A DNA stretch of 64,000 bases, taken from Dipteris shenzhenensis. Lineage: Eukaryota; Polypodiophyta; Polypodiopsida; Gleicheniales. The translations under genes and the position numbers were made by a program. Positions 33,330 to 46,560 of the stretch are shown piece by piece (position 1 is the stretch's first letter; every line of letters begins with the position of its first letter). The stretch lies in the NCBI GenBank assembly GCA_047967505.1, contig CM106538.1; one strand, written 5' to 3'. The notes beneath the pieces are model-generated. The model made no database searches. It saw only the letters and a list, made by a program, of their open reading frames with translations, and was not told the origin of the DNA.

Positions 33330-36300
33330 TCTCCAACTATTCGCATGAGGTTGTGGACAATGGCACCAGTGCCATTCATTACATGGATTGAAGAGAATTG
33401 CACTTAGAGTGCCATTCCCCATTCTCCATGTGATGAATGTCAATAGTTCCATTCTACCCACCATAATTTGATTATTTGGAGAATGGCACCAGTGCTAAAC
33501 TTCACAACTTCTTATGATCTTTTGGAGAATGGTACTAGAGTCATCCTCCATGTAGACTTTTCACAAGATGTCAATAGCACTAATGCTAATGTTCATGTGA
33601 GTTTGTAGAGAGTGGCATTGATGCCATTATTCAGATACCAAGGTTGTCACGTGAGATTTTTCTCATAAAAAAATTGGAGGAACCTTAATAAATGATGATT
33701 AGAGATTGGTAAATGTTCCATTCCCCACAACATATAATGGTTGGACAATGGCACCAGTGCCATTCTCCACAACATCATATGATTATTTGAAGAATGTTAC
33801 AAGTGTTATTCTCTATTCTCCATGTGATGAATGACACTGGTGCCATTATCAACAACACCATATGATTATTTAGATAATGGCACCAGTGACATTCATCACA
33901 TGGATTTTTGAGGATGGCACCAATTCCATCCTCCATCCTCCATGTGATGAATGGCACCAATGTCATTCTCTAAGTAACCACATGATGTTTTGGAGAACGG
34001 CACCAGTGCCATTATCCTCAAATTCATTTGAGCACTAATGCCAATCTCAATGGGAGTTTGTAGCCATACTCCATGAGAGTATGTGAAGAATCCTACATGA
34101 GAGTTTGTGGATAGTGGAATTGGTGCCATCCTCCATGATGTTGGTTCCATTGTCCACAACAATTCTATTCTCCACAACACATGATGGTTGGAGAATGGCA
34201 CCAGTGCCATTCTCCACAATATCATATGATTATTTGGAGAATGTCACAGTGCTATTCTCTGCTCTCCATGTATTGAATGGCACTAATGTCATTCTCAACC
34301 ACATCATATGATTATTTGGTGAATTGCACTAGTACCATTTCCCACAACACCATCAGACTTTTTGGAGAATGGCACCACTTACATTCATCACATGGATTGT
34401 GGAGGATGGTACCAATGCCATTCTCCATTCTCCATGTGATGAATGGCACTGATGCCATTGTCAAGTAACCTCATGATGTTTTGGAAAATGGCACCAATGC
34501 CAATATCCTCAAATTCATCTGTGAAATAATGCCGATCTAAATGGGAGTTTGTGGAGAATGGCACCCATGCCATACTCCATGAGAGCTCGTGGAGATTGGC
34601 AGTGGTGTCATCCTACATGACCTTGTGGATAATGACACTAGTGCCATTCATCCCATGGATTGCCAAGAATGGAACAAGTTCCATTCTCTAGATATCAAAG
34701 TTATCCTACCAGTGGAACACAAAACATGATATCAGGGTTATCACATTAGAGTCTTCACAAATAATATGTATAGGAACCTAACACATGATGACTATAGAAT
34801 GGTACTAATGCCATTGGTGACAACACTTTATGATTATTTGGAAAATGGCACCAGTGACATTCATCACATGGATTGTGGAGGATGGAACCAATGCCATTCT
34901 CCATTCTCCATGTGATGAATGGAACTCGTGCCATTCCCCAAATATTCATATAGTGTTGTGAACAATGGCACCAGTGTCATTCTCTAAAACTACATCTAAT
35001 CTTTTGGTGATAATGGTCCACTCATGATGGTAGGATCATAGTTCTAGTGTCATTTTCCAAAAAATCATTTGATGTTGTGTAGAATGCCCATTATCATGCT
35101 AGTGGAACATAACACATGATGGCTAGAGAATGGCACTGGTGCCATTGTCCAAAAAATCATATGATATTATGGAGAATGGCACCAGTGTCATTCATCACAT
35201 GGATTGTGGAGAATGGCATCAGTGACAATATTCATGCTCCATGTCATGAATGGCACTAACATCAATCTCCATTACATCATATGATTCTTTGAAGAATTGG
35301 CACTAGTTCCATTCTCCACAATTTCATCTGATGACCTTGAGAGAATGCCAGAACAACATATCTCCATGTGAGTTTGTGGAACCAGTGACAATTACCACAT
35401 GGATTGTGGAGGATGGCACCAATGCAATTCTCTATTCTCCATGTGATAAATGGCACTGATGCCATTCTCCAAGTAACCACATGCCAGTTTTGGAGAATGG
35501 TACCAGTGGCATTCTCCTAAAATTCATCTAAGAACTAATGCCAATCTCAATGGGAGTTTGTGAAGAATGGCACCAGTGCCATTCCATGAGAGTATGTGGA
35601 GAATCATGCATGAGCATTTGTGGATAGTGGAATTGGTTCCATCCTACATGATGTTGGTTCCATTCTCCACAACACGTGATGGTTGGAGAATGGCAGTGGT
35701 GCCATTCTCCACAACATCATATGATTATGTTGAGAATGTCACTAGTTCTATTCTCTATTCTCTATGTGTTCTATGTGTTGAATGGCAATGATGCCATTCT
35801 CAACCACATCATATGATTATTTGGTGAATGGCACTGGTACCATTGTCCACAACACCATCTGATTATTTGGAGAATGGCACTAGTAACATTCATGACATGC
35901 ATTGTGGAGGATGGAACCGATTCTATTCTCCATTATCCATGTGATGAATGGCACTGGTGTCATTCCCCAAATATTCATATAGTGTTGTGGACAATGGCAC
36001 CAGTACCATTCTCTAAAACTACATCTGATGGTAGGATAATAGTACTAGTTTCATTTTCCAAATAATCATCTGATGTTGTGTAGAATGTTCATGATCCTAC
36101 TAGTGGAACATAACACATGATGTGAGGTTATCACATTAGAGTCTTCCCAAATAATATGTATAGGAACCTAATACATGACAAGTATAAAATGGTATTGGTG
36201 CCATTGTCCACAACACCATCTTATTATTTGGAGAATGGCACCAGTGCCATTTATCACATGGATTGTGGAGGATGGAACATGCCATTCTCCATTCTCCATT

Positions 36301-38614
36301 TGATTAATGGTAGTGGTGCCATTCCCCAAGTAACCACATGATGTTTTGGAGAATGGCATTAGTGCCATTCTCCTCAAATTCATCTGACCATAATGCCAAT
36401 CTCAATCGGAGTTTGTGAATAATGACAATGGTTCCATACTCCACGGGAATATGTGGAGAATCCTGCATGAGAGTTTGTAGATAGTGAAATTGGTGCCATC
36501 CTCCATGATGTTGTCAACAATGGTACTAGGCTCATTCAACTATGGATTTAAGAGGATGGCACCAGTGTCATTCTCCAGGTGCCAACGTTGACACATGAGA
36601 GTTTTATCATAGGAAATTTGAGAGGAACCTAACACATGATGGTTGGAAAATGGTAGTAGTTCCATTCTCCACAACAGAGCTATTCTCCACAACACATGAT
36701 CATTCGAGAATGGCACCGGTGCCATTCTCCAAAACATCATATGACTATTTGGAGAATGTTACCACTGCTATTCTCTGTTCTCCCTGTGATGATGCCATTC
36801 TCAATCACATCATATGATTATTTGGCCAATGGCACTGGTACCATTGCCCACAACACCATTTGATTATTTGGAGAATGATATTAGTGACTGTCATCACATG
36901 AATTGTGGAGGATGGCACCAATGCCATTCTCCATTCTCCATGTGATGAATGGTACCAGTGTCATTCTCAAAGTAAACACATGATGTTTTGGAGAATGGCA
37001 CCAGTGCCATTCTCCTCATATTCATGAGGACTAAATCCAATCTAGATGGGAGTTTGTGGAGAATGGCACCGGTTGCCATACTCCATTAGAGCAAGTGGAG
37101 ATTAGCAGTGGTGCCATACTACATAACCTTGTGGAGAATGACGCCAGTGCCATTCATCACATGGATTGTCAAGAATGGCACAAGTTCCATTTCCAGATGT
37201 CAAACATAACAAATGATGGTTGGAGAATGGCAATGGTGCCATTGTCTAAAAACTCATATGATATTATGGAGAATGACACAGATTCCATTCTCCATAGCAC
37301 ATGATGGTTGGAGAATGGCACCAGTGCCATTCTTCACAACATCATATGTTCGGGGGGGTCACTATGTATAAACCCTCTATATCACGTGCATTCAAGGCCT
37401 ATATTTAAAGTCCCTTATCTGTAAAAAATTTCATTAATAAAATGTACCCCTTTCCTATACAAATCTGTAAATTTTTTCCAAAACTATTTTAAATAGTCTC
37501 TTATGTATATTTATTTCTATAAATTTTAGAAATTAAAAAAATCCTTCTGTTGAACTCACGTGATAGGGTTACATATGATGAGTGACCCCCCCGAGATCAT
37601 ATGATTATTCCGAGAATGTCACGAGAGCTATTCTCTATTCTTTATGTGATGAATGGCACTAATGTCATTCTCAACATCATATGATTATTTGGTCAATTGC
37701 TCTAGTACCATTGCCCATAAAACCATTTGATTTTTTGAAGAATGGCACCAGTGACATTCATCACATGGACTGTGGAGGATGGCACCAATGCCATTCTCCA
37801 TTCTCCATATGATGAATGGCACTGATGCCATTCTCCTCAAATCCATCTAAGGACTTATGCCAATCTCAATGGGAGTTTGTGGAGAATGGCACCGGTGCCA
37901 TACACTATGAGAGCTTATGGAGATAGCCAGTGGTGCCATCCTACATGACTTTGTGGAGAATGACACTAGTGCTATTCATCACATGGATTGCCGAGAATAG
38001 CACAAGTTCCATTCTCCAGATGTCAAAGTTATTCTACCAGTGGAACACAAAACATGATCTTAGGGTTATCACATTAGAGTCCTCCCAACTACTATGTATA
38101 AGAACCTAACACATGATGACTATAGAATTGGTACTAGTGCCATTGTCCATAACTCTTTGTGATTATTTGGAGAATGGAACTAGTACCATTCATCACATGG
38201 ATTGTGGAGGATGGAACCAATGCCATTCTCCATTCTCCATGTGATCAATGGTACTGGTGCCATGTCCAAATATTCATATAGTGTTGTGGGGACAATGGCA
38301 CCAGTGCCATTCTCTAAAACTAAATTTGATCTTTTGGTGATAATGGTTCTAACTCATGATGGTAGGATAATGTTACTCGTGTCATTATAATCATCTGATA
38401 TTGTGTAGAATGTCCATTATCATGCCAGTGGAACATAACAAATGATGATTGGAGAATGGCACTGGTGCCATTGTCCAAAAAATCCAAGTGATGAATGACA
38501 TTGGATTGAGAAGAATGGCACACATGGATTGAGGAGAATGCCGCATATGGATTGAGGAGAATGACACCAATGCCATTCTCCATTGTCCATGTGATGAATG
38601 TCATTGGATTGAGG
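33330..38614. repeat. palindromic repeat array, left block
   Basis: Dozens of copies of a palindrome with arms GGAGAATGGCAC and GTGCCATTCTCC flank a CA or TG centre. A perfect example is 34190-34215. Most copies are degenerate. Spacers recur too, notably ACATCATATGATTATTTGG (itself containing the palindrome ATCATATGAT) and CATCACATGGATTGTGGAGG. Palindromes fall every 40-60 bases. Translations on both strands give the same repetitive, meaningless peptides, so this DNA is non-coding. The array is interrupted by a MITE at 37349-37595 and ends here at the CACTA insertion. Confidence 0.95.
37349..37595. mobile_element. hAT-like MITE, copy 1
   Basis: Terminal inverted repeats of about 15 bases (TTCGGGGGGGTCACT against CTCGGGGGGGTCACT) lie within the 8-bp target duplication ATCATATG at 37341-37348 and 37596-37603. 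The 247-bp AT-rich interior has no coding capacity. A second copy in reverse orientation is at 45002-45246. An 8-bp duplication is the rule for hAT elements. Confidence 0.88.
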
Positions 38615-38710
38615 CACTACTACACACGGATCCTATTGCGATGTTTATGTACCGATGTTTAGCGCCCGCTTAGCGTTAATCGTCGGTATGAAAAGCGGGT
38701 TTCCTAAATC

Positions 38711-38775
38711 GTCGCTATATAGCGACTGTTGCTAAAAGTCGCTATATAGCGACACTGATACAAAATATTATAGCG
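38711..38775. promoter_or_regulatory. left subterminal transposase-binding repeats
   Basis: Two perfect 16-bp palindromes GTCGCTATATAGCGAC lie at 38711-38726 and 38738-38753, with a half-site near 38769. They are likely sites for the element's DNA-binding protein, by analogy with TNPA motifs of En/Spm. Confidence 0.75.
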
Positions 38776-38951
38776 ACGTTTTTACAGAGAGGTTTTTTTT
38801 TAAATATAGGCCTTAAAAGTTAGTTTTTTCCAATGACAAATTTTTTTAAATTTTCATACATGTTTGAGCTCATAGAGAATAAAAAAATGAGAGCATGTAC
38901 ATCAAGCCTTTGAAGCTCATATATTCATGTCCAAGTTTGAGATGAGAAAAA

Positions 38952-41900
38952 TCAAATAAGAGCATTTACATCAACTGTTTCATCTTGAGCCAAGTCTAAG
39001 GCGCCAAGCAAGTCTATCTCCAACTCTATACCGAGTTGATCTCCTATATCATCATCGTACTCTAGCATCGTACATTCACCTAAAAGTATTTGATCATCTT
39101 CTTCAATAAAGCTTAAGTGTGGTGATTGATCTTGATGATTGTTGTCTTCTTTGTCAATATCGTGATCTCCATCCTCCTCCCGTGCAATGTCATTATGCGC
39201 ATCTTCCTCTTGGCTCATATGGTGATCTACATCTTCTTCGCTAGATTCATCAATTGGATCCGGCATTGGTAGTGGCATCTCCATATCCACATCTCGATCT
39301 TCAAAAATTTGCTTACTTCGTGGTGCAACTTGGATCATGTACCACCATCTTGGATCAAAACGATCCGGATGAAAAACCACCTATATTGAAGATGGGTGCC
39401 AAATGTCGTCAATTATATATATGAAATTATGCTCAAGTACATGTATCAATGGACTTTAAAAACGAAAGCTTCGACTAATTAAATCATTAGTATGCACCTG
39501 CTCATAGTGCTCGGGAAGAACAAAAGTATCACTTTCATCGGTCCAATGTTTGGTGGAGTCTATTGCAAAGAGACCGCTACTATCTTTTCTCACTGTTGCA
39601 TGGGGACCCTTGTAAGTAGTTCTAAACCATTTTACATCAAGAATGAAAATAATAAATCGTCTGAAATCAATTTCATAGATGTCGCGTATGTTCCACAATA
39701 ATCCAACTGTGAGGAGAGAAGATTGGTATCTGAAGCACTTGCTCGGCTATCTTGTGTGAAGTTAGCCATGACTCCACAATCATACGTGACTCTCTTTGAA
39801 TCGATGCGTTCCACGAGAAAATGTCGTCCATATGACCATAATGCACTGTACTTTTTGTACTGTAAAAGAGCATCATTAAAACAATGAAGATACATCTATT
39901 TTATAGCATATATTGCCACAAATAATTACTTAATTACGTCAAGAGGTAAGAAACTTACATGCACCATACATCCAGATGATAACTCTCGCTCGCACTTGTT
40001 TATTGTCTCTCCATCATGTTCGGCTTTACGTAGAGCTAGTTGTAGCCAATCAAGTGACATGTGAGTAGGGAGAAGAGCCAGATCTTGTGGATATGGTTGT
40101 GATCGCCTGTACATTACTCTGAATCTCGTCCTTGCATTTATTCTTTCTGCTTTGGCCACTTCATATCTCTCAATCCACTTCTGCATCTCAGGGCTATTGA
40201 GGATACAAAACTTATTGAATTTCTCCATTTGCTCTTCGCTCATCTTTCTTTCAATCCCTTTTCCTTGGGGAATCTCGCCAACAATGCGATCATCATCCTT
40301 GTTGTGCCAAGCTTGCGGCATATCAGGATCCGTGGATGCAAGAAACTCTGTGATATATACTAATGACTCTTGCACAAGCCATCCCTCTGCCATGCTTGCT
40401 TTCGGTCTTGCTCTTTGTCTTACAAACCCCTTTAAAGTTTTCATAAACCGCTCGAGAAAAAACATCCATCGACTATGAACGGTACCTACTATAGCCACCT
40501 CATCAACTATGTGCACAAGCAAGTGGACTTGAGTTGTCATAATGCTCGAGGGAAAGTGCTTCTCAAGCAAGCATACGGCTTCGATGGATTCCACCCTAGC
40601 CTTCTCGATGCTTGATATAGAGATCTCTTTTTGAGATATCCACCTATTTCACATGTCCATGCATATGTAAGATATTTGAGATATCCACCTATTTCACATG
40701 TCCATGAAGAAAATACATAATGCGATTTGATAGTAAGCATACCTCACAATACCACAGATCTTGAATATAGCATTTCTAACATCTTCTTGTAAGCACTCTT
40801 TTATTGTAATTGGGAGGATGAACTATCAAAGCAACAATGAAGTCATGTCAACAATATAACATAATAATAATTGCGCTAACGCATCACGATTATCGGTACA
40901 CTAATTCTACTTAGAATACCTGTAAGACCTTGTGCTAATCATGGGACTTGAGGCCACTAAGCTTATTGTCCTTTGAAAATTCTCCTTTCAAGCAATGCAT
41001 GTACCCTGTTGGTGTTTGAAAAGAGGCAATGTCTGCCTTGACCGCTGCCTCCTCCCTCGTAAAGAGGATCCATGTTGCTTTTGGGAGGACAACTTTTCCC
41101 GAAGCATGCACTTGGGGCCACAAATGAGACATCCTATTCATAGCATGCAAGTCTTCTCGCACTCCTCTCGAGTCCTTGGAACCAACCAAGTGTGCCCAAA
41201 TAGTAGCCCCCACATTCTTGAAGATATGCATGGGATCCAAGAGATGATTGATTTGTAACTGACCCCAATAAGGAAGCTCGTGAAAGATCGATAGCCTCTT
41301 CATACCAGGAGGAGGTTCCTCTCCATTCGCCCTCCAAGCTTGAATCCAATCACTTGCCTTCAAATATGATGGTGGTGGATCAAGCTGACCTCCATGTGCG
41401 AGATGGTCGAGCGGAAGGTATCGAGCATGACCTTCATAAACATTTTTTCTCATATGTTTGGAGTAGCGTGCAAGCAATTTCAGAGCCGGTCCACAAACAG
41501 GACAAGCATGGTACCCACTTGTAACAAGTCCTGCACGCGTGCATGAATGTGTTAGTACAAGAAAGCATGCAAAAGAGAGTAAAAAAAGCATAATCCCTCA
41601 TTGTACATGTAAAGACACAACCACGTACCTGCGCACTCTCCATATCCTGGGTAGTCATGCATGGTCCACATCAAGATACCCCTGACCAAAATATCATTGG
41701 TATGTCTAGGAGCTCTGGAAATATCAAAGACCTGCACTCCTCTCCATAATATCTGTAACTCCTCTATCAAAGGTGCCATGTACACGTCCATGTTTTTTGC
41801 CTTGTACTTTCCTAGCACAAGTAGTGCAAGCATGAGGTGTCCCTTTTTTATTGTTAGCCATGGTGGGATATTGTAATTCACCACAACTATGGGCCATGTC

Positions 41901-43011
41901 GACCAAGATGTCGAGCGTAACCCGAAAGGATTCACGCCGTCCATGGCTAGCCCAAGATGTAAGTTGCGTGGCTCCCTCGCAAAGTCCGGCCATTGATTAT
42001 CTATGTGCTTCCAAGCTGCACAATCTGCGGGAATCCTCAATGTGTGATCAGTGGACCGATGAGATGCATGCCATGTCATCAACTCTGCTATGGATTTGCA
42101 TCAAAACATGTGTTGTATTCTTGCAATGATGGGAAAGTGTCTTAAGACCTTTACCGATACTTCAAGTCATCTCTATATCGTTGTTCCCCACACTTTGGAT
42201 AACTAGCCAAATCTCCATGCTCACGATGAAAGAGAATACAATCATTACGGCAAGCATGGATGGTATCATAATCCATACCCACCGTTGTTAGCATCTTTTT
42301 CGCTTCATCTCTTGATGCGGGCATGGTATTTGGTGCAGGCAACATCTTCTGGAGCAACCTATGACAAAGACACTGTCCAAATGATGATTCTCAAAACAAA
42401 CAATATCCAAATAATGAGTCAAATTAATGCAAGGGCTAACCTTATTAAGGCCGAGACACTTGTATCCGACCACCCATACTGTACTTGTAGATTCAAGATT
42501 GAGAGACAAGCATGTAGTTTAGACATCCTAGCACCCTCGTACAATTGTGTTGATTGCAACTCTCGCATTTTGACCTCAGACTCTGACATCACGTGTACGT
42601 GGGATGTAGTGCTCCTAAAAATGGAATCCATCATGTCGACCATACCCTCATCGTCATCCGGGAGACTATAGTCTTGCTGAAAGTGAGAAGGTATATGTGT
42701 ACCCTCGTCACCCTCCTCATCCTGTTTTAAGATTTCGTGTAAATAGAAGATCTTCTATTTCCTGGTATACAATAAGATTGCGAACTTAAATAGCTTTGAC
42801 TTACCGATGATCCATCAACATGTGCAACACCAACAGGGGGTACTGGTTCCGGCTCCTCCCCATACATCCGCAAGTGGTGCATGATAATACGATGTTGATG
42901 TCGTACTTCTCGCTTGCAATGAGTGCAATGATAGTATAACCTCTCCATAAGCCACTTCGTGCTCCCGGGCGTTGGCGCATCATTGAACGAGCTTCCACTC
43001 GTCCCTTCCAT
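38952..43011 (-). pseudogene. CACTA TnpD-like transposase gene (Tnp2 family)
   Basis: The start is the Met at 43011 (MEGTSGSSFNDAPTPG), in a region with a Cys/His cluster. Exons then give the Tnp2 transposase: KMLPAPNTMPASRDEAKKML and IHACRNDCILF (42357-42151), LTWHASHRSTDHTLRIPADC through GLAMDGVNPFG and YNIPPWLTIKKG (42082-41628), and, after an intron of about 90 bases, YHACPVCGP through ELPYWGQLQINHLLDPMHIFKNV and LKSHD (41539-40935). Next are a DUF4218-like exon (40625-39926, HSRWMFFLERFMKTLKGFVR), a DUF4216-like part (39895-39456) and an acidic tail (39380-38952). A TAG after LKSHD at 40935-40937, where an aromatic or Cys codon is expected, suggests recent inactivation. Exon borders are estimated from GT/AG and homology. 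Confidence 0.88.
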
Positions 43012-43117
43012 CTACACTTATAAAATCACAACATAAGCATGAAGAGGAGATATTAACAGTTATAAAATAGCATGTTTGAGCTTCTTTTGATGCCACATCA
43101 AAAAAGTGACTGTAAGC

Positions 43118-43220
43118 GTCGCTATATAGCGACGTTTTCCTCTGTTCTGTCACTATATAGCGACGTTTTTAATTAAAAACGTCGCTATATAGCGATGAAT
43201 AAGCGTCGCTATATAGCGAC
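43118..43220. promoter_or_regulatory. internal cluster of transposase-binding palindromes
   Basis: Four copies of GTCGCTATATAGCGAC or one-base variants lie at 43118-43133, 43149-43164, 43181-43196 and 43205-43220. They sit between the divergent genes, about 100 bases upstream of the TnpD start and just before the presumed TnpA transcript start. They may let the DNA-binding protein control both promoters. Confidence 0.7.
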
Positions 43221-43879
43221 GCCGCTGTGGGTTAAAACCCAAAACACTAAACGCACGGCGTTTTGTTCATACTATTCCCTAATCTCTCAAGTAAGCAACC
43301 CAATATCTCCTCCCACCTATTTTTGACGACCTCCCACCTATTTCAAGCAACCTCCCACTCTATTTTCCACTCCTCACCCTTTCCTACCTCTTGTACTCCC
43401 TCTCTATCCTTTTCCCTCTTTGGTTTCTTGAAAGGAAGTTCTTCAAGAGGTGAGTTTGTTTCAACAATGTAGGTTGTTTGTTTGTTAGCTTTAGTTTTGT
43501 GAGTGTTTCTTCTTGTATTGCTAAACCTGTAAACTAGTTTTCATGCTTGTTTTGAAAGGATTGAAACAAAAAACGAGATTTCAAGAAAGAAAGAAAACTC
43601 ACCTCTTTTTTTTGTATTTCTCTTCCTTCTCTTTCTCCTTGTCTCCTCAATCTCCTCCTTTCCTTGTCTCCTCAATCTCCTCCCTTCAAGAAGTTGCTTT
43701 TGTAATCTCCTCCTTCCAGTAACATCTTATTTGAAAAAATGGGTTGTTTTCTCTCTTTTGTAGGGCCAGTCCACTACACCGAGCGGGACATACTATTTTA
43801 GGTAAGTGCTTCCTCTTTTTTCCATTTATTATTTTTGTTATTTGCATTGGCCTACAGCTAGCGCCTTAAGCGCTAGCTG

Positions 43880-46560
43880 CAGTGATGGGTGCCTCATGCT
43901 TATGCTTCTCTCATTCTCTATTTCCGCATGAGCTGAGCTTATGCGGACCTCTTTCCCCCTTCTCTATTTCCCCCTTCTCTCATTCGCATAAGCTCATGCT
44001 CATGCATGAGCATAAGCATGAGCTTATGCTTAAGTTTCCCCCTTCTTTATTTCTCTATTTCCGCATAAGCTTATGCTTATGCATGAGCTTATGTGGAAAT
44101 AGAGAATGAGAGAAGCTCATTCTCTATTTCCGCATAAGCTCATTCTCTATTTCCACATAAGCTCATGCTCTATTTCCACATAAGCTCATGCTTATGCATG
44201 AGCTTATGCGGAAATAGAGAATGAGAGAAGCATAAGCCATTCTCTATTTCCGCATAAGCTCATTCTCTATTTCCGCATAAGCTCATGCTTATGCTTCTCT
44301 CATTCCCCCTCATCTCTTTCCCCCTTCTCTATTTCCCCCTTCTCTCATTCGCATAAGCTCATGCTCATGCATGAGCTTATGCTCATGCATGAGCATGAGC
44401 TTATGCTTAAGTTTCCCCCTTCTTTATTTCTCTATTTCCACATAAGCTTATGCTTATGCATGAGCTTATGCGAAAATAGAGAATGAGAGAAGCTTATGCT
44501 TCTCTCATTCTCTATTTCCGCATAAGCTCATGCTTATGCATGAGCTTATGCGGAAATAGAGAATGAGAGAAGCATAAGCTCATGCGGAAATAGAGAATGA
44601 GAGAAGCTTATGCTTCTCTCATTCTCTATTTCTGCATAAGCTCATTCTCTATTTCCGCATAAGCTCATGCTTATGCATGAGCTTATGCGGAAATAGAGAA
44701 TGAGAGAAGCATAAGCATGAGCTTATGCTTCTCTCATTCTCTATTTCTGCATAAGCTCATTCTCTATTTCCACATAAGCTCATGCTTATGCTTCTCTCAT
44801 TCCCCCTCATCTCTTTCCCCCTTCTCTATTTCCCCCTTCTCTCATTCGCATAAGCTCATGCTCATGCATGAGCATGAGCTTATGCTTAAGTTTCCCCCTT
44901 CTCTATTTCTATATTTCCGCATAAGCTTATGCTTATGCATGAGCTTATGTGGAAATAGAGAATGAGAGAAGCATAAGCTCATGCTTATGCTTCTCTCATT
45001 CCTTAGGGGGGTCACTCATCATATGTAACCCTATCACGTGAGTTCAACAGAAGGACATTTTTAATATCTAAATTTTACAAAAGTTAATTTACATAAGGGA
45101 GTATTTAAAACAATTTTGGGAAAATTTACAGATTTGTAGAGAAAAAGGGTACATTTTATTAATGAAAAATTTACAAATAAGGGATTTTAGAAATAGGTCT
45201 TGAACGCACGTGATATAGAGGGTTTGTACATAGTGACCCCCTTGAGTCTCATTCTCTATTTCCACATAAGCTCATTCTCTATTTCCGCATAAGCTCATGC
45301 TTATGCATGAGCTTATGCGGAAATAGAGAATGAGAGAAGCATAAGCTCATGCTTATGCTTCTCTCATTCTCTATTTCCGCATAAGCTCATTCTCTATTTC
45401 TACATAAGCTCATGCTTATGCATGAGCTTATGCGGAAATAGAGAATGAGAGAAGCATAAGCTCATTCTTCTCTCCTTCTCTCCTTCCACATAAGCATATG
45501 CTTCTCTCCTTCTCTATTTCCACATAAGCTCATTCTCTATTTCCGCATAAGCTTATGCTTATGCTTCTCTCATTTCCCCTCATCTCTTTCCCCCTTCTCT
45601 ATTTCCCCTTTCTCTCATTTCCCCCTTCTCTATTTCCCCCTTCTCTCCTTCTCTATATTTGCATAAACTCATTCTCTATTTCTGCATAAGCTTATGCTTA
45701 TGCTTCTCTCATTCCCCCTCATCTCTTTCCCCCTTCTCTATTTTCCCCTTCTCTCATTTGCATAAGCTCATGCTCATGCATGAGCATAAGCATGAGCTTA
45801 TGCTTATGCTTATGCTTAAGCATAAGCATAAGCTGATTCTCATGCTTATGCTCATGCATGAGCATGAGCTTATGCTTAAGTTTCCCCCTTCTTTATTTCT
45901 CTATTTCCGCATAAGCTTATGCTTATGCATGAGCTTATGCGGAAATAGAGAATGAGAGAAGCATAAGCTCATGCTTATGCTTCTCTCATTCTCTATTTCC
46001 GCATAAGCTCATTCTCTATTTCTGCATAAGCTCATGCTTATGCTTCTCTCATTCCCCTTCTCTATTTCTGCATAAGCTCATGCTTATGATTCTCTCTTTC
46101 CCCCTTCTCTATTTCCCCCTTCTCTCATTCTCTATTTCCGCATAAGCTTAATAAGGGAAATAGAGAAGGGGGAAAGAGATGAGAGGGATTGAGAGAAGCA
46201 TAAGCATAAGCTTATGCGGAAATAGAGAATGAGCTTATGCAGAAATAGAGAATGAGAGAAGCATAAGCTCATTCTCTATTTCCGCATAAGCATAAGCTTA
46301 TGCGGAAATAGAGAATGAGCTTATGCAGAAATAGAGAATGAGAGAAGCATAAGCATGAAAATAGAGAATGAGCTTATGCAGAAATAGAGAATGAGAGAAG
46401 CATAAGCTCATGCTTATGCTTCTCTCATTCTCTATTTCTGCATAAGCTCATTCTCTATTTCCGCATAAGCTAGCTTATGCTTCTCTCATTCTCTATTTCT
46501 GCATAAGCTCATTCTCTATTTCTGCATAAGCTTATGCTTATGCTTCTCTCAATCCCTCTC
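43880..46560. repeat. inverted-repeat array of GCATAAGC / AGAGAATGAGAGA
   Basis: About 2.7 kb built from a few words (GCATAAGCTCATGC, TCTCTCATTCTCTATTTCC, their complements and CCCCTTCTCTATTT) in both orientations. They repeatedly form hairpins with arms of about 33 bases, for instance around 44520, 44660 and 45300. It lies in the presumed TnpA intron and is split by the MITE at 45002. It has no coding meaning. Confidence 0.95.
45002..45246. mobile_element. hAT-like MITE, copy 2 (nested in CACTA)
   Basis: Terminal repeats are CTTAGGGGGGTCACT and, on the other strand, CTCAAGGGGGTCACT. The 8-bp target duplication TCTCATTC lies at 44994-45001 and 45247-45254. The sequence is the reverse complement of the copy at 37349-37595 along most of its length (shared blocks include CATCATATGTAACCCTATCA). 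Confidence 0.9.

Noticed and set aside
33330-38614. Many short open frames with recurring peptides such as ENGTGAIL and MALVPFS on both strands
   Set aside because: They are translations of the palindromic repeat in every frame. The same words appear on both strands because the DNA is self-complementary, so they are not genes.
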